From NCBI GenBank assembly GCA_020746105.1, contig CM036621.1:45046264-45110263 (forward strand): DNA of 64,000 nt. The letters are read 5' to 3'. The translations under genes and the position numbers were made by a program. The notes beneath the pieces are model-generated. The model did not search any database, had not been told where the DNA came from, and was given only the letters and a program-made list of their open reading frames with translations. Positions 53,701 to 63,859 of the stretch are shown in pieces (the stretch's first letter is position 1; the number at the start of each line of letters is the position of its first letter). The stretch is from Trogon surrucura. Lineage: Eukaryota > Chordata > Aves > Trogoniformes > Trogonidae.

Positions 53701-56272
53701 GTGTCATGGTTATAATTTTGGTGTTCTCAGGGAGAGGTCCCATAGCAGTTCTATCTCATCTGAGCTGTGTCAGACCAGACTATAAAGAAAAAAAGTGAAT
53801 TGTAAAATGAGAATAGCTTTACAGACTATTTTTATCACTTGTGTTGAGATAAAGGTCAATCAGTTGTTTTGAAATGGCATATAAATGGCATAAAAATGAG
53901 ATGTTTATATGTATAACTGTCAGAAGAGAAAATAAGTTTGGGACAGGCAATTATATCTAGTGGTAGCTAGGATTCAAAGTACTTCAGGAAAAAAAGTGAT
54001 TGTAGTGAAAGTTTAAGATCCATACATTCTGTTCATGCCCATGACACATCCAAAGATGGAGGTTTGCTGCATTATCACTCCTGTGATAGTTAGCACTTGC
54101 TGTTGGCATGAAAAATAGTCAATATTCTTCAGATACCGTAAAAATGGACGGCAGACCTATTACATGGGTTCCAATGAACCGGACAGTTCTGTCACTTGAT
54201 CTTTTTTACATTAGGTATCACACTTACAAGTTTATTGGGAAAATCTGGCCAATGAAACTATAATGCATAGCACTTGCAGTGTAACATATATGTTTGTCTA
54301 CACCCTCTCCCCCAGCAAATAAAAACAGAATTCAGATTTGCTTTTGTGTATTGGGAAGGTCAAACAAAAATTATCTTTGGGTAGTGAGGAGTAAAACTTG
54401 ATGACTAAGATGACAGAGCTTAAGACATGCCTTCCACGGGCACTGACTTAACATACCAAAATTGAGAAGTTGCAGCTTTAAACTGAATTGCCAGCTCTCA
54501 GTTAAAGCTCATTTTGAGGTGATTTATCTAATACATGTTTCCTTAAGAGCAGCATTAGTACTGATTTATCACTATACCATGTTCTTAGGAGGTTGTTGAC
54601 TACACAAGTGACTTAACGAGCCATATCACTTTCTTCACATGATGAAATCAACCATCATTCACATTACGAGCTCTAACTTCTCTAGTTTCTTTTACACCAG
54701 GATCAGCCAGTTCACTGCTTTTAAAGATCACTCACTCTGAAATGATTTACCATGTGCACAAAGAGCTGAGTTACAACAGAGAAAGGGAGAATTAAGTGGT
54801 TGGAGTGACCTACTAGTTAGAATGAGAATATAAATTTACCTCTCCGAGAGCAGCAGCACTACTTCCTGACAGTTTAAGCTGCTTGTGTTTGCAGTCTGAA
54901 GATGTTTTTAAGTGCTTTGAGAAGCCACTGTAGCCTTGCTTAAATAAATGTAACTGATTAATAGCTGGACTATATGCTTTGGAAAAATGAATGTCCTTCT
55001 GGCAGTCCCTGCCAGTAAACAGAAAACCTGTCTATCTGGTACTTGTTATCCAGTTATCCCCAACACAATAATTATCCAATGTCCAGGTTTCAGTGCACAA
55101 CTGGGGATTCCAGTTCATCCATTCAGACTGATTAACTGGCATGAATCCCACCAGCCCCACTGCCAAGGTTACCTCAGCAAAGCCTACTTCTTCATGAGCA
55201 TTCACCATGTTCCATTCAATAACTCAAGTTATACTAGCATCTTCTTATTCAGAAATCAAGCATTAAAAATTGAAAAGCTCTCAGGTCTACAATTTAAATG
55301 GCCACCTTATTTAAACTGTCATGGGCTTTGAACCCTCAATGACTGCAAAATGTGCACGATCCGAAAAATAACACTAATGCAAACCTACTGCTGCCCTTGC
55401 ACAGTTCCTTGAGGAATTCAATGTGAAATAGTCCAAGAATAAAGAAAGAGCTACATTTTAATTTCATTAAAAATTAAGCATCATAACAGAACCAACAGCA
55501 AAACAGCATTAACTGAAGGCAACATTTCTAAACATATGATGAAGTAATAGTTTTCACTGAAGGAGGCAGGTTTGAATGTGTGTATGCAAACCCCTGTGCT
55601 TTATATTTACACATAAAAAAGCTGAATTTGCACTATACCACATATTCCATTATATTACAAATTTCGAAGAATACAAACTTATGAAAATACAGGAAAGCTG
55701 TGTCACGCTTTATTTTTAAATTGCATCCAATAAGCATAAGTTTACTAGTGGTAGTCATTAAAACATACATTATAACTGCCTCAGTAACAGCATCCTTTGG
55801 GAAGGTATAAGGCTTGCATTAGTGAAGAAGCATACCAAACAGCTTATTAAAAACTGAGACTATACCTTATTTCCCTGCTTAAATAACAGCTAGAAGTTAC
55901 ACAATAAAAGGATCCTGTAATAAAACTCAAAAAAACCACCAAAAGAACAAAATATTGCAAACAGTATGTTTAAGAAATGTCCCGAGAACCCCTGGAACAG
56001 CTGTCCTATTCCCATCTCAACTGTGTTGTAGCTTTTATTCGCTAACTTTGAAGGTACTGATTCACCAGCATATTCTAAAGAGCCATCAGTGAACAGAGGG
56101 CTACATTTTCTAAAATGCGATTTAGAAACAGTTATGCGAATTTTAAGCCTACAGTTAAAAAAAAATAACTTCGCAAACTCACCATGTACTACTATCCAAC
56201 ACAGGAGAGCTGCTTTCTGAGTTGGAAAAACCGTTTCAGTGCTTTTCAGCTGCTACTGTGGGGAAGCTGTTC

Positions 56273-56290
56273 AAAAAAAAAAAAAAAAAA
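56273..56290. repeat. A18 homopolymer
   Basis: Eighteen consecutive A residues. No retroposed body is recognisable upstream, so it is recorded only as a simple tract. Confidence 0.9.
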
Positions 56291-56395
56291 GGTAGCAGCA
56301 AGATTTAATGCGACCACTTTCTAACATGACGTTAAAGTTGTGAGGAGTAAGCTCTGTATTTACTTTCAATACACACACACCACGCACAAAGCCGT

Positions 56396-56542
56396 AAAGC
56401 CAAGACAAGTTTTAGTGGTCCCTTCGGTGGAACCCCCCGAAGCGCAGGGGGACGAAGCCAGCGCAGCCTCCCGCGGTTTGCCACCAGGTGGCGAGCTGGC
56501 AGCACAGGGGGCGACGAGCCCCCGGCCCGGGCGACCTCGGGG
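56396..56542. promoter_or_regulatory. CpG-rich segment with two CTCF-like cores
   Basis: About 15 CpGs lie in 150 bases of GC-rich DNA inside an AT-rich region. The word CCACCAGGTGGCG at 56481-56493 matches the CTCF core consensus at every position. A second word in the same direction, CACAGGGGGCG at about 56503-56513, matches its right half. The segment ends exactly where a minus-strand CR1 copy begins. A small insulator-like or unmethylated element is plausible. Binding is inferred, not shown. Confidence 0.4.
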
Positions 56543-56743
56543 AATGACAGAATCATTCGGGCTGGAAGAGACCCTCGGGACCATCGAGTCCAACCATTAA
56601 CCCTGCTCTACACAGCGCAGCCCTAAACCATCTCCCCCAACACCACATCTAAACTACCTTTAAACACCTCCAGGGACGGGGGCTCAACCACCTCCCTGGG
56701 TAGCCTGTGCCAATGGCTGACCACTCTTTCTTTGAAAAAATTT
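56543..56743 (-). mobile_element. CR1 LINE 3'-region fragment
   Basis: The plus strand reads 'aatgacagaatcattcgggc', then 'tggaagagaccctcgggacc', 'atcgagtccaaccattaacc', 'acctccagggacgggggctc' and 'aaccacctccctgggtagcc', ending 'ctctttctttgaaaaaattt'. This is the reverse complement of the CR1 3' region. The copy keeps several CpGs, so it is younger than the other copies here. It lies 3' of the predicted stop at 56966 of the minus-strand gene candidate. Confidence 0.95.
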
Positions 56744-56965
56744 AAAAAAAAAACCCGCGTAGCTCCTCGCATGAGATGTCTGCAATTGCAAAATGTTGCA
56801 AAGTGATTACGGTTGCGCAGAGCCCTGTAAACTCATGGAAAAGACGACTGACCAAGCGGGCAAGGGTTTTGCGTCGCACTTCAGAAAAATATGAACCAAC
56901 AGAAGAGTGACTAAACCTGAGCAGAATAAACACAGTCCCTAGTCGCACAAAGGCCAAGACTACTG

Positions 56966-57052
56966 TCAGGAAAGGGTAAAGTCCTGAAGTAAGGAGCACA
57001 GCACTAACTTGAACTGTTCTGTACACTGTGGAACCACATCCTGCAGCAGAAA
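56966..57052 (-). CDS. Candidate terminal coding exon of minus-strand gene
   Basis: The acceptor 'aaaacttgcttttgcag' is followed in phase 0 by 28 codons and a TGA. The peptide 'FLLQDVVPQCTEQFKLVLCS' and its eight-residue tail look like an amphipathic helical segment. The preceding candidate exon (57919-58073) ends in phase 0, so the two join without a shift. A different minus frame of the same DNA is open for 138 codons (57158-56742) and hydrophobic, which is the main rival. No AATAAA is evident just downstream. Confidence 0.27.
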   Translation of the reverse strand, partial: FLLQDVVPQCTEQFKLVLCSLLQDFTLS

Positions 57053-57368
57053 CTGCAAAAGCAAGTTTTGATGACTTGAACTCTGACAATGCAGCTTGAC
57101 AGAAAACCACACTGGCCAGGGTACTGGGGAAAGTACTGGAGCAGTTAATAGCATACACTTGGGGTGGGTGTAAGAGCTCACTTAATTTTAACTTGAATAT
57201 TTGATTAAGCTAGGGAATAAGAGCACAAAAGCTGGGCTCTGCTTCTTTTCCTGAAGAGGCTGAAAAGCTCAAGTGTTCAGGAGATCACAGTAACAAATTA
57301 TGCTCCTGGGCAGGTTAATTTGAGAAGAATGGGTTAATAACAAATAGAGATACCTATGTTGCAAGTAT

Positions 57369-57690
57369 TATAGAATCACAGAATGCCTTAGGTTGGAAGG
57401 GACCTTAGAGATCATCTAATCCAACCTCCCTGTCATGGGCAGGGCTGCCCTTAACTAGACCAGGTTGCTCAAGGCCTCATTCAACTGGCTTTGAACATCT
57501 CCAGGGAGAGAGCATCCACAGCTTCTCTGGGCAATTTATTCCAGAGTCTTGCCAACCTCGTGTTGAAGAATGTCTTCATAAGATTCAATCTAAACCTATT
57601 CTCCTTCAGTTTAAATCCATTTTCCCTTGTTCAATCACTGGACAGTCTTGTAAAAAGTCTCTTATTAAGTCTTATTAAACTGAAAGGTTA
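57369..57690 (-). mobile_element. CR1 LINE 3' half fragment, longest copy in the window
   Basis: About 320 bases of the reverse complement of CR1: 'tagaatcacagaatgcctta', 'ggttggaagggaccttagag', 'atcatctaatccaacctccc', then the conserved 'ttccagagtcttgccaacc' and 'ttgtaaaaagtctct' blocks. The 5' truncation lies near 57690. It sits in what would be the last intron of the minus-strand gene candidate and touches no predicted exon. Confidence 0.95.
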
Positions 57691-57918
57691 CTGAAATTAA
57701 TATGACCTGCAAACAGGACAATTTTTATGCATGACATAAAGCTTCAGATAGTCCAGCACTATTCTAAAGGGACCAGCACTTTAACAAATTGCATCATTAG
57801 AAATGTAAGAGTCATAGATCACAAATGTAATACATGGAAGAAAGCTCCCCAGCTTTTCCCCCTGCTCCCATGTTAATTTCATTTCTTTTGAGAAGGGCTC
57901 AACTATCTTGTACATTAC

Positions 57919-58073
57919 TTCTAGAATAAGAAGATCTGGCAAAAAATGCATCCAGCCCTTGATGTTAGGGTGATACAACTCGAGATCAGCTGAGTGGTAA
58001 CAGCTATGACAACAAAGTCTCCCTGTAAGCTGTTCATACGAATTATGCTGCATTTCACTCACTTCATCCAAAG
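57919..58073 (-). CDS. Candidate internal exon of minus-strand gene
   Basis: On the minus strand 'gatatgtgctttttgacag' is a good acceptor and 'gtaatg' an acceptable donor. The block is 155 bases: two bases that complete a codon, then 51 codons, ending in phase 0. The peptide begins 'LDEVSEMQHNSYEQLTGRL', has a cysteine/histidine-rich middle ('CCHSCYHS'), and ends in a hydrophobic stretch. The two leading bases complete an alanine codon with the single base left by the exon at 59699-59814. The cysteine spacing suggests a possible metal-binding patch, but no known domain is identified. Confidence 0.33.
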
Positions 58074-59181
58074 CTGTCAAAAAGCACATATCAGCCTTTG
58101 TTCATCTGTGTTAGCTTGTCTGGCACTGGAAAGCTATTAAACATATGATGAAAACCACAAAGACATGAAGCTATATAACGTTGTTAAAGGCAGTGCTTTT
58201 CTAAAAAGTGTGATTCCACCAAGAGGTTTATTTGTCCTGAGAAAATTGTATTTGCCTCAGTGAATTTTGAATTCTGAAGTAATACATTTTACAACCCTAT
58301 CTTTCAAATGTTTCTGATGCTTGTTCATGGCTTCATTTTGAAGTAAACATATCATACTACATGAAACTGTCTGAGTTACAAGAGAATAGAGTAATGTTAA
58401 GAAATCAAGCTCTTCAGTTAATGTTAATTAAAGCACTCAGGATCACTTCCAAGCTTTGAAAAAATCTTGGTCTACAGATTTGTCATGAAAACCTCATTTT
58501 TTGTGGCTTTCTCCACAGTGGCTACCAAGTTCCCAGTCAAAAATACCTGATTAACGACTACACTTAGAAAGAATGGACTTCAGAAAAAAATACTTGTATC
58601 AGAACTGACAAAGCAGCAGCAAACTGGAAGCCAAAACCAGGTCAGAAAACACCTCTCTTATTTTAGATAATTATTTCAAACAACCTGACAGCGGGAGAGG
58701 AGAGAAAAAAAAAAAAAAACCAAAGAGAGAGTTAGTACCCGTAGCACTGAAACAATACTAAAGTAAGTAAAATCAACTGTTGTGAAACAGTAAAGAATTT
58801 GAGTGCGCTGGGTGAGGAACAACATCACGCTGGATCAGGATGTGTAAGATCAATGAATTCTGATGGTTCTGCTGGGCAGTGCAGCAATTTTGGTGAATAT
58901 CGAGATATGCTGGCAGGGTTTGTTAGGTGGTTGTGACAAGGACTGGTTCCTCTCGGTGTTAATTTGGTCTGCTGAATGTTTGCTAAGAAGCAGTTAGAAA
59001 AGAAGGGATGTATTTAACATTAAAGTAGACATAAGTAAACCAACAAATAGAATTAAACATTCATAACCAGGAGAGACTGAAGTCATCTACAATACTAATA
59101 CTGAAAAGCCTAAGTCAGGTATCGAAAGGGGAAAAGTCAGCAGAAATTCCCAGCAGTGCTACATCTTGTAGCTGAAATTGC

Positions 59182-59211
59182 ATCTGCTGGAATTGTATCT
59201 GCTGGAATCAT
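59182..59211. repeat. 15-bp tandem duplication inside an open plus-strand frame
   Basis: 'atctgctggaattgt' is followed by 'atctgctggaatcat', two mismatches. The copies lie in a plus-strand frame (open from about 59120 to 59374) where they encode a repeated S-A-G-I motif. The frame has an acceptor-like 'gaaattcccag' upstream but no good donor, so it is not called as a gene. Confidence 0.85.
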
Positions 59212-59698
59212 TGGCAAAATTAGCTGCAAATTCGATGAGTCTGAAGTCTTCCGTATAGACGAAAACAGAGCAATCTTTAACAGTATTTCAACAGCAAATG
59301 CAATTTGGGTCATTGTATCCTTACTAACACTGCATCCAGTTTGCCTGATTCATTGTAATCCCTCTCTAGTTTAGAGGGCTACAAAACACAGGATTATAAC
59401 TATTTTTTTTTTTCGTTAGTACATTCTAGAACATCCCCTGCAATATCTTACATGACAGCAACACAGCAGGAATTTTCCAAAACAAAGCTATATTCTTACA
59501 TGTTATCCTGGGCAAACAGGGTTTTTGAAAGAACTTCACGTCAGACAGGGCCTGCTTCCACAGATATTCATAAAGGATTCAAAGTTTAATTTTTAGACAG
59601 CAACTTGAATTTGCTGTGCAGCAGAAAAATCAGCACTGCTACAGAAACTAAATAAAGCGTCGAAAGCATGGATTTAATGCACTGACTGACAACCTTAC

Positions 59699-59814
59699 CT
59701 CCCACAAAGTAAATAAGCAAATGAGCGTATCTGAAGTGGCCATAACAGGAATTCTTGCTTAAGATAGCCAGAGAGATGATAAAATTTCTTACAGCTCTGT
59801 TATATGAACTCTTC
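59699..59814 (-). CDS. Candidate internal exon of minus-strand gene
   Basis: The donor 'ggag|gtaagg' is close to ideal. The acceptor 'ggtcagtggccag' is modest. The block is 116 bases: one leading base, 38 codons and one trailing base. The peptide contains 'RAVRNFIISLAILSKNS' and 'HFRYAHLLIYFVG', two hydrophobic helices separated by a polar turn, compatible with membrane segments or with an all-helical repeat protein. Its leading G completes an arginine codon with the AG end of the block at 60913-61080, and its trailing G joins CT of 57919-58073. No family is recognised. Confidence 0.33.
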
Positions 59815-60912
59815 CTGGCCACTGACCCCAATCCCAAGACATGAAACCAATTATTGTTAGTCAGGCATTCTATTCATAATCATCTCCTTTAAATATACAT
59901 ACATTTTCATTTTGTTAACTTAATGTTCAGTTCCTTCTGAAGTATAAATATGCATAAGAAGTCAAAGTTTTCTTCCAGATTTAGCCTGCCTATCTTTTTC
60001 ACTCCCTTTTTTCTTCCTCTCATCTAAAGAAACCCCAAACCAGAAAATCCTAAAGTTACTTACACGAAGAAAGGTCATTGTAGGAAAAATATATACACAA
60101 TATTTCAGTTCTGTTGACTGCCTGAGTCACTGGTGAGAGCACCATTCTGTAGACTGATCTGGAAAAAAATGAGGTAAAGAGAGGGACTGGGAGTCAGGAA
60201 ATTTAAATGCTCTTGACTACTGACACACTTTGCTAATATACCTTGAGCAGGTCAGTTAACTTCACTGTGTGTATTTGTAGAAGGACATATTAATTTTTAC
60301 CCGTCTTTGAATAATATTTTCATCTCATGCCTTCAAAGCCATTCAGAAGAGGACTATACTTCTATATGTTACTAAAGCCAAAAAGATCATCAGATAGGGG
60401 CAGATAAATCCAAATATTCTCTGGCAGTATGTGACACCGTTCCCTAATTAAACCACTGGAACAAAGCACAGTCATTAACATGGAATGATTCCAGATTCAC
60501 ACTGCTCATGTGTGCTTCCCCCAACACCGCACGTTAGGATTATTAAAATTCATACACTTCAATTCAACACAGCAAAGTCTTCCAATGCTGAAATTTAAAA
60601 TATGTATGTTTAAGATATAGGATTATACATACATCTTGAAAAAAAATATGGAAATTGCTTCCTCTCTTTCAGAAGTATGCCATGCATTTCATTAATGCAC
60701 GTCATACACAATGCTTACAGACCTCTGGAGTGAATCCAACTAGTGCCACCCCAGCAGTCTTCTTTCCATGCTCACGGGCCAATTCTTTAAAGCACGCCTC
60801 TGATGACTGATGGCAGACGTACAAAAACTATTCTCAAGAACACAATATTAAATATATTCACTCTTCATGCTAAGTCAGCGTATTGTCATCTTATCTTGAA
60901 AGCTTTCCACAC

Positions 60913-61080
60913 CTCAAGTTAGTCCAATTTTCACACCGGGAGGAAAAGCAATCATCCACAGATCCTTCAAACCGCTTGTACTGCTGCCTCGGGTGGTGCT
61001 TGCTACTTCTCTCCGGGTAGCCAAGTCTTGAGTGTCCATAGTCATGCTGTGCCTCATTACATACGAGCTGGCTCCAATAC
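60913..61080 (-). CDS. Candidate internal exon of minus-strand gene
   Basis: On the minus strand the acceptor 'ttttctaatgacaacag' precedes 168 bases: one leading base, 55 codons and two trailing bases. The donor is 'gag|gtgtgg' (weak). The peptide is polar, aromatic and basic, with 'EAQHDYGHSRLGYPERSSKH' and then 'YKRFEGSVDDCFSSRCENW'. It retains CpGs. A second minus frame is also open for 55 codons before a stop, so the frame choice rests on phase fit with 59699-59814. No family is recognised. Confidence 0.33.
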
Positions 61081-61515
61081 CTGTTGTCATTAGAAAAACA
61101 GATTTGTCAGAACAAAACCCCTCAATTCTACATGCTCTCTCATATTTATAAAAAAAATAAATTAAAATTAGGTTTTAACTTTTCCAAACCTATCCTGCTG
61201 GCATCCCATCTGAATCAGGTAAGAGCTCCTGGACTGATAATGCCTCCACTTGCCCAATTGCTATTTATTTTAAGTACAAGTTCTCTTTGTTTCTCAAAGT
61301 TCTTTGTCTACGAGTGACTTAAATCACAAATATCCAATATATACACATGCAATTTCCTTTTACTTGGTTTGATATTTCTTTTCCATCCTTTATTTCAGGA
61401 TGCTAAAAATAAAGGTCCTTTACATATACAGAAAAATGCATTGATTAAAACCAGACAAGATGTATTTAATTTGTCCCCTCATGTCAGCTTTATTGTCCAT
61501 ACTGTAAAGTAACAC

Positions 61516-61558
61516 CATCTTTTGCAAAGATGAGCCTCTTGGTCTTCCTTTGAGTGCT
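61516..61558 (-). CDS. Possible short upstream exon of minus-strand gene
   Basis: An 18-base T tract (A tract on plus, 61575-61592) followed by 'atgctcattcatgcag' makes a strong acceptor. A donor-like 'atg|gtgtta' lies 43 bases on. In the frame that fits the exon at 60913-61080 it encodes 'HSKEDQEAHLCKR' and a split tryptophan codon. The alternative is a terminal exon in another frame, because a stop overlapping an AATAAA follows within 20 bases. This is the weakest member of the set. Confidence 0.13.
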
Positions 61559-61592
61559 CTGCATGAATGAGCATAAAAAAAAAAAAAAAAAA

Positions 61593-62625
61593 GAACTGAT
61601 GTCATAAATTTGGTTTTGGTACTCAAAAATGGAACATATGTAGCCAAATTCCTTTCAGAGGTGAGTAACAATTGGCATATACTTTTCTGCAGTCCAGATC
61701 AACAATAAATTCATGTATCTTTATGTTTTAGAAAGAATCTTGGACATGGATTCTCTTCTGATCAATCTCCAAAAGTTTAAAATACAATTAATGAGCACTT
61801 ATCTCTCCGAGTCACCAATGTTGGTTACTTAAGAAAGTTCCATCTGCTGGACTCGACTTCACACTGAAGGAAAAAAAGCACCTAATTCTCTGGCTTTGGC
61901 ACAACAGCACATTTAACAAAACTGTCCTAGCTACAAATAAAATGAAAACATCTTGCTTGTAACACTCCTTTCAGCCAACGTTTTAACAAGAGTCTTTAGA
62001 TTATAACGAAACTTCTAACTGAAAGAATAAATAACTTCCATTTACATGAAAAGAGGGACAAGTCATCTAAATCTTCTGCTGTTCACTGCCAGCTGTGTCA
62101 GATTCATGTTCTCAGTCAAATATATTGCAAAATAATTAAAAATCATCTCAACTGTTTACAATATCAAACTAAAACAAAATACTAGTATGTCAGAAGACCA
62201 GATTTTAAAATGAGAAACAAGCGCAAGCGGATTTATTTAGACCTATAAAATAGCAGACTGAAGTTTTACTTTTGCAGTGGTACAATTTGCAAAACTTGGC
62301 ATCTCAGGTAACAACATCCCTGGTTTATTTGTCACAATTCCATTGATAAGGACCTGGAGTTCCGCAGGACGTACCATCGTTCTTAGACTTAGCTCATACT
62401 TGATTTATTCTGAGCATTGATTTGATCAGAATCCTTGCTGGGTGCTCTCTGAGCATTCCCTGACACTTAACTCACATAAGCCCAATTCTATTCCTGTTTC
62501 TAGAAATGAGACCTGACCAAGCTCCACAACACGTACTAGTACTTTGTGACTTTTCTTATGTTAACGTATAAAGAACTTGTGTTTATAGTCCTTTGCAAAG
62601 AATAAATGTCTTTATATGAGTGTGA
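61593..62625. other. Non-coding stretch with one CpG-retaining patch
   Basis: Around 62330-62400 a minus-strand frame with an ATG in a favourable context (A at -3, G at +4) reads 'MVRPAELQVLINGIVTNKPG', and the plus strand is open too. No good splice pair was found. The rest is AT-rich with no repeat. Confidence 0.35.
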
Positions 62626-62968
62626 TATTTTAGCTTGAGGGTTTCAGACTTGCTGAACGCAGGTGTTCGCTTATCTGTTGTGCTGACCCAGAGAACGGAG
62701 GAAAACAAGGCCTACACGGTGAGAACCAGCCGAAGGAGGGAGTCTGGTGATGACAGGACGGCCCTGTTTTGGCTAAGGAGCAAGGTCGCACGGAAAACTA
62801 ACGATGTGAACCAGCCTGCACATGGATAAGTTGTTGCAAAATAAAATCCTGAAGGCCACGGGGCTCAGAGTGGAAATTTTTACCCTAATATCCCTATATG
62901 ACTATAGTCACCCACTCTTCACTCAAATCATGCTGAATGCCACCCCGGGGCGGGGAGGTGAAAGATAG
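62626..62968. other. GC-shifted segment, probably retroelement-derived
   Basis: Base composition changes abruptly near 62630, with many CpGs, an internal AAAATAAAATCC polyadenylation-like word near 62840 and a GC-rich palindrome-like 'ccaccccggggcgggg' near 62940. There is no recognisable coding frame. The position beside the LTR-like block suggests it is part of the same or an adjacent element. No protein of a retroelement is identifiable. Confidence 0.3.
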
Positions 62969-63365
62969 TGTTACAAACTGAGGAGACTCAAACTCCAGGT
63001 TGAGACAATAGTCAAAGTTTTTATTGCCAATTAAGATAATCAGCAAGTAGCGATAAGCAAAACAGCGCTGGGCGGCTGGGGAGCCTCAGCTCCTCCAACG
63101 GCTCGCAGTCGTTAGCAACAAGACGGCAATTTTTATAGTCTATAGAGTCTATAAGCTCCGGGTGGTATTTCCGGACACCACGTCGTTACTGGTGGTCTGC
63201 GCATGCTTCTGTTGTTGCTAGGGGGTCTTTTTCTTCCTCCTGGTGGTCGTTGAAGAGGAAGGCTCATCATCTTCATCAGGTGGCCTGCTGATTAATTCCT
63301 GTAGTTGTAAAATTCCCCTTCCCTCCCCCTTATTTGGATAAGTTCTTTGGCCAGATACTGCGGTC

Positions 63366-63431
63366 TATCACTCCCTAGCATTCCACAAGATTTATCACTC
63401 CCTAGCATTCCACGAGATTTATCACTTCCTT
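63366..63431. repeat. 27-bp tandem repeat, two full copies and a partial third
   Basis: Copies at 63366-63392 and 63393-63419 differ at one base; a partial third starts at 63420. They lie about 60 bases upstream of the plus-strand TATA box, where U3 enhancer repeats would sit in an LTR. Confidence 0.9.
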
Positions 63432-63479
63432 CTCAGGTAGCTTTCATGAACAAACATTGTACAGCCTCTATTACAATAG

Positions 63480-63487
63480 TATATAAG
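63480..63487 (+). promoter_or_regulatory. TATA box-like word in LTR-like block
   Basis: TATATAAG follows the 27-bp tandem repeats and precedes a purine-rich stretch. The AATAAA at 63727 is 240 bases downstream, a spacing that fits a promoter and polyadenylation pair of an LTR. Confidence 0.45.
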
Positions 63488-63763
63488 GAGCATAGAGGGT
63501 ATGTGTCGTTGGGAGGAGAAGACCCCAGAAGAGGAAGAGGCAGTCGACAGGCTGTGCTCCTTCTCCTTCACCCAAGACAGGGACGCCTTCTTGGTAAGAA
63601 TTGTGCTTCCACCTTTTGGTGTGTAATACCTGGGATAGTATTTTGCTAGCATTAGTATCGTATATTAGCGCTATTGCAGAGAGTGAATTTATCAACGGCA
63701 ACTCCGAACCTTGTATCTGTCGCTTCAATAAATCACTTATTGTTAGTTACCTTGCAAATTGTC

Positions 63764-63859
63764 TCAGTGCAAGTCCTTAAACGAGGCTCTGAAAATTCAG
63801 TGCAAGCCCTTAGTGGGGCTCTGAAAACTCAGTGCAAGTCCCTAACGGGGCTCTGAAAC
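63764..63859. repeat. 31-33-bp tandem repeat, three copies
   Basis: Copies at 63764-63796, 63797-63828 and 63829-63859 share the frame 'tcagtgcaag' ... 'ggctctgaaa', with a degraded fourth after 63860. They start about 30 bases beyond the plus-strand AATAAA, so they would lie in or just after U5 of a plus-oriented LTR. Confidence 0.9.

Larger units (their letters stand above)
52502..56395. other. Non-coding AT-rich stretch
   Basis: No exon or interspersed repeat was recognised. The plus frame at 54987-55331 (114 codons) has no splice support. An 18-base A tract lies at 56273-56290. Confidence 0.4.

Noticed and set aside
56742..57158. 138-codon hydrophobic minus-strand frame, resembling a membrane protein
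   Set aside because: It runs to the poly-T edge of the adjacent CR1, its internal acceptors do not match the phase of the neighbouring exon candidate, and hydrophobicity is expected on the strand opposite A-rich DNA. Kept only as a rival to the terminal exon at 56966-57052.
57491..57694. Plus-strand frame of 67 codons
   Set aside because: Lies entirely within the minus-oriented CR1 copy.
62330..62400. ATG in strong context on the minus strand with a good-looking peptide
   Set aside because: No acceptor/donor arrangement fits the downstream exon chain, and the plus strand is equally open. Left as a note only.
63347..63728. Overlapping frames in the LTR-like block
   Set aside because: They are products of the tandem repeats and LTR sequence; no gag, pol or env similarity is visible.
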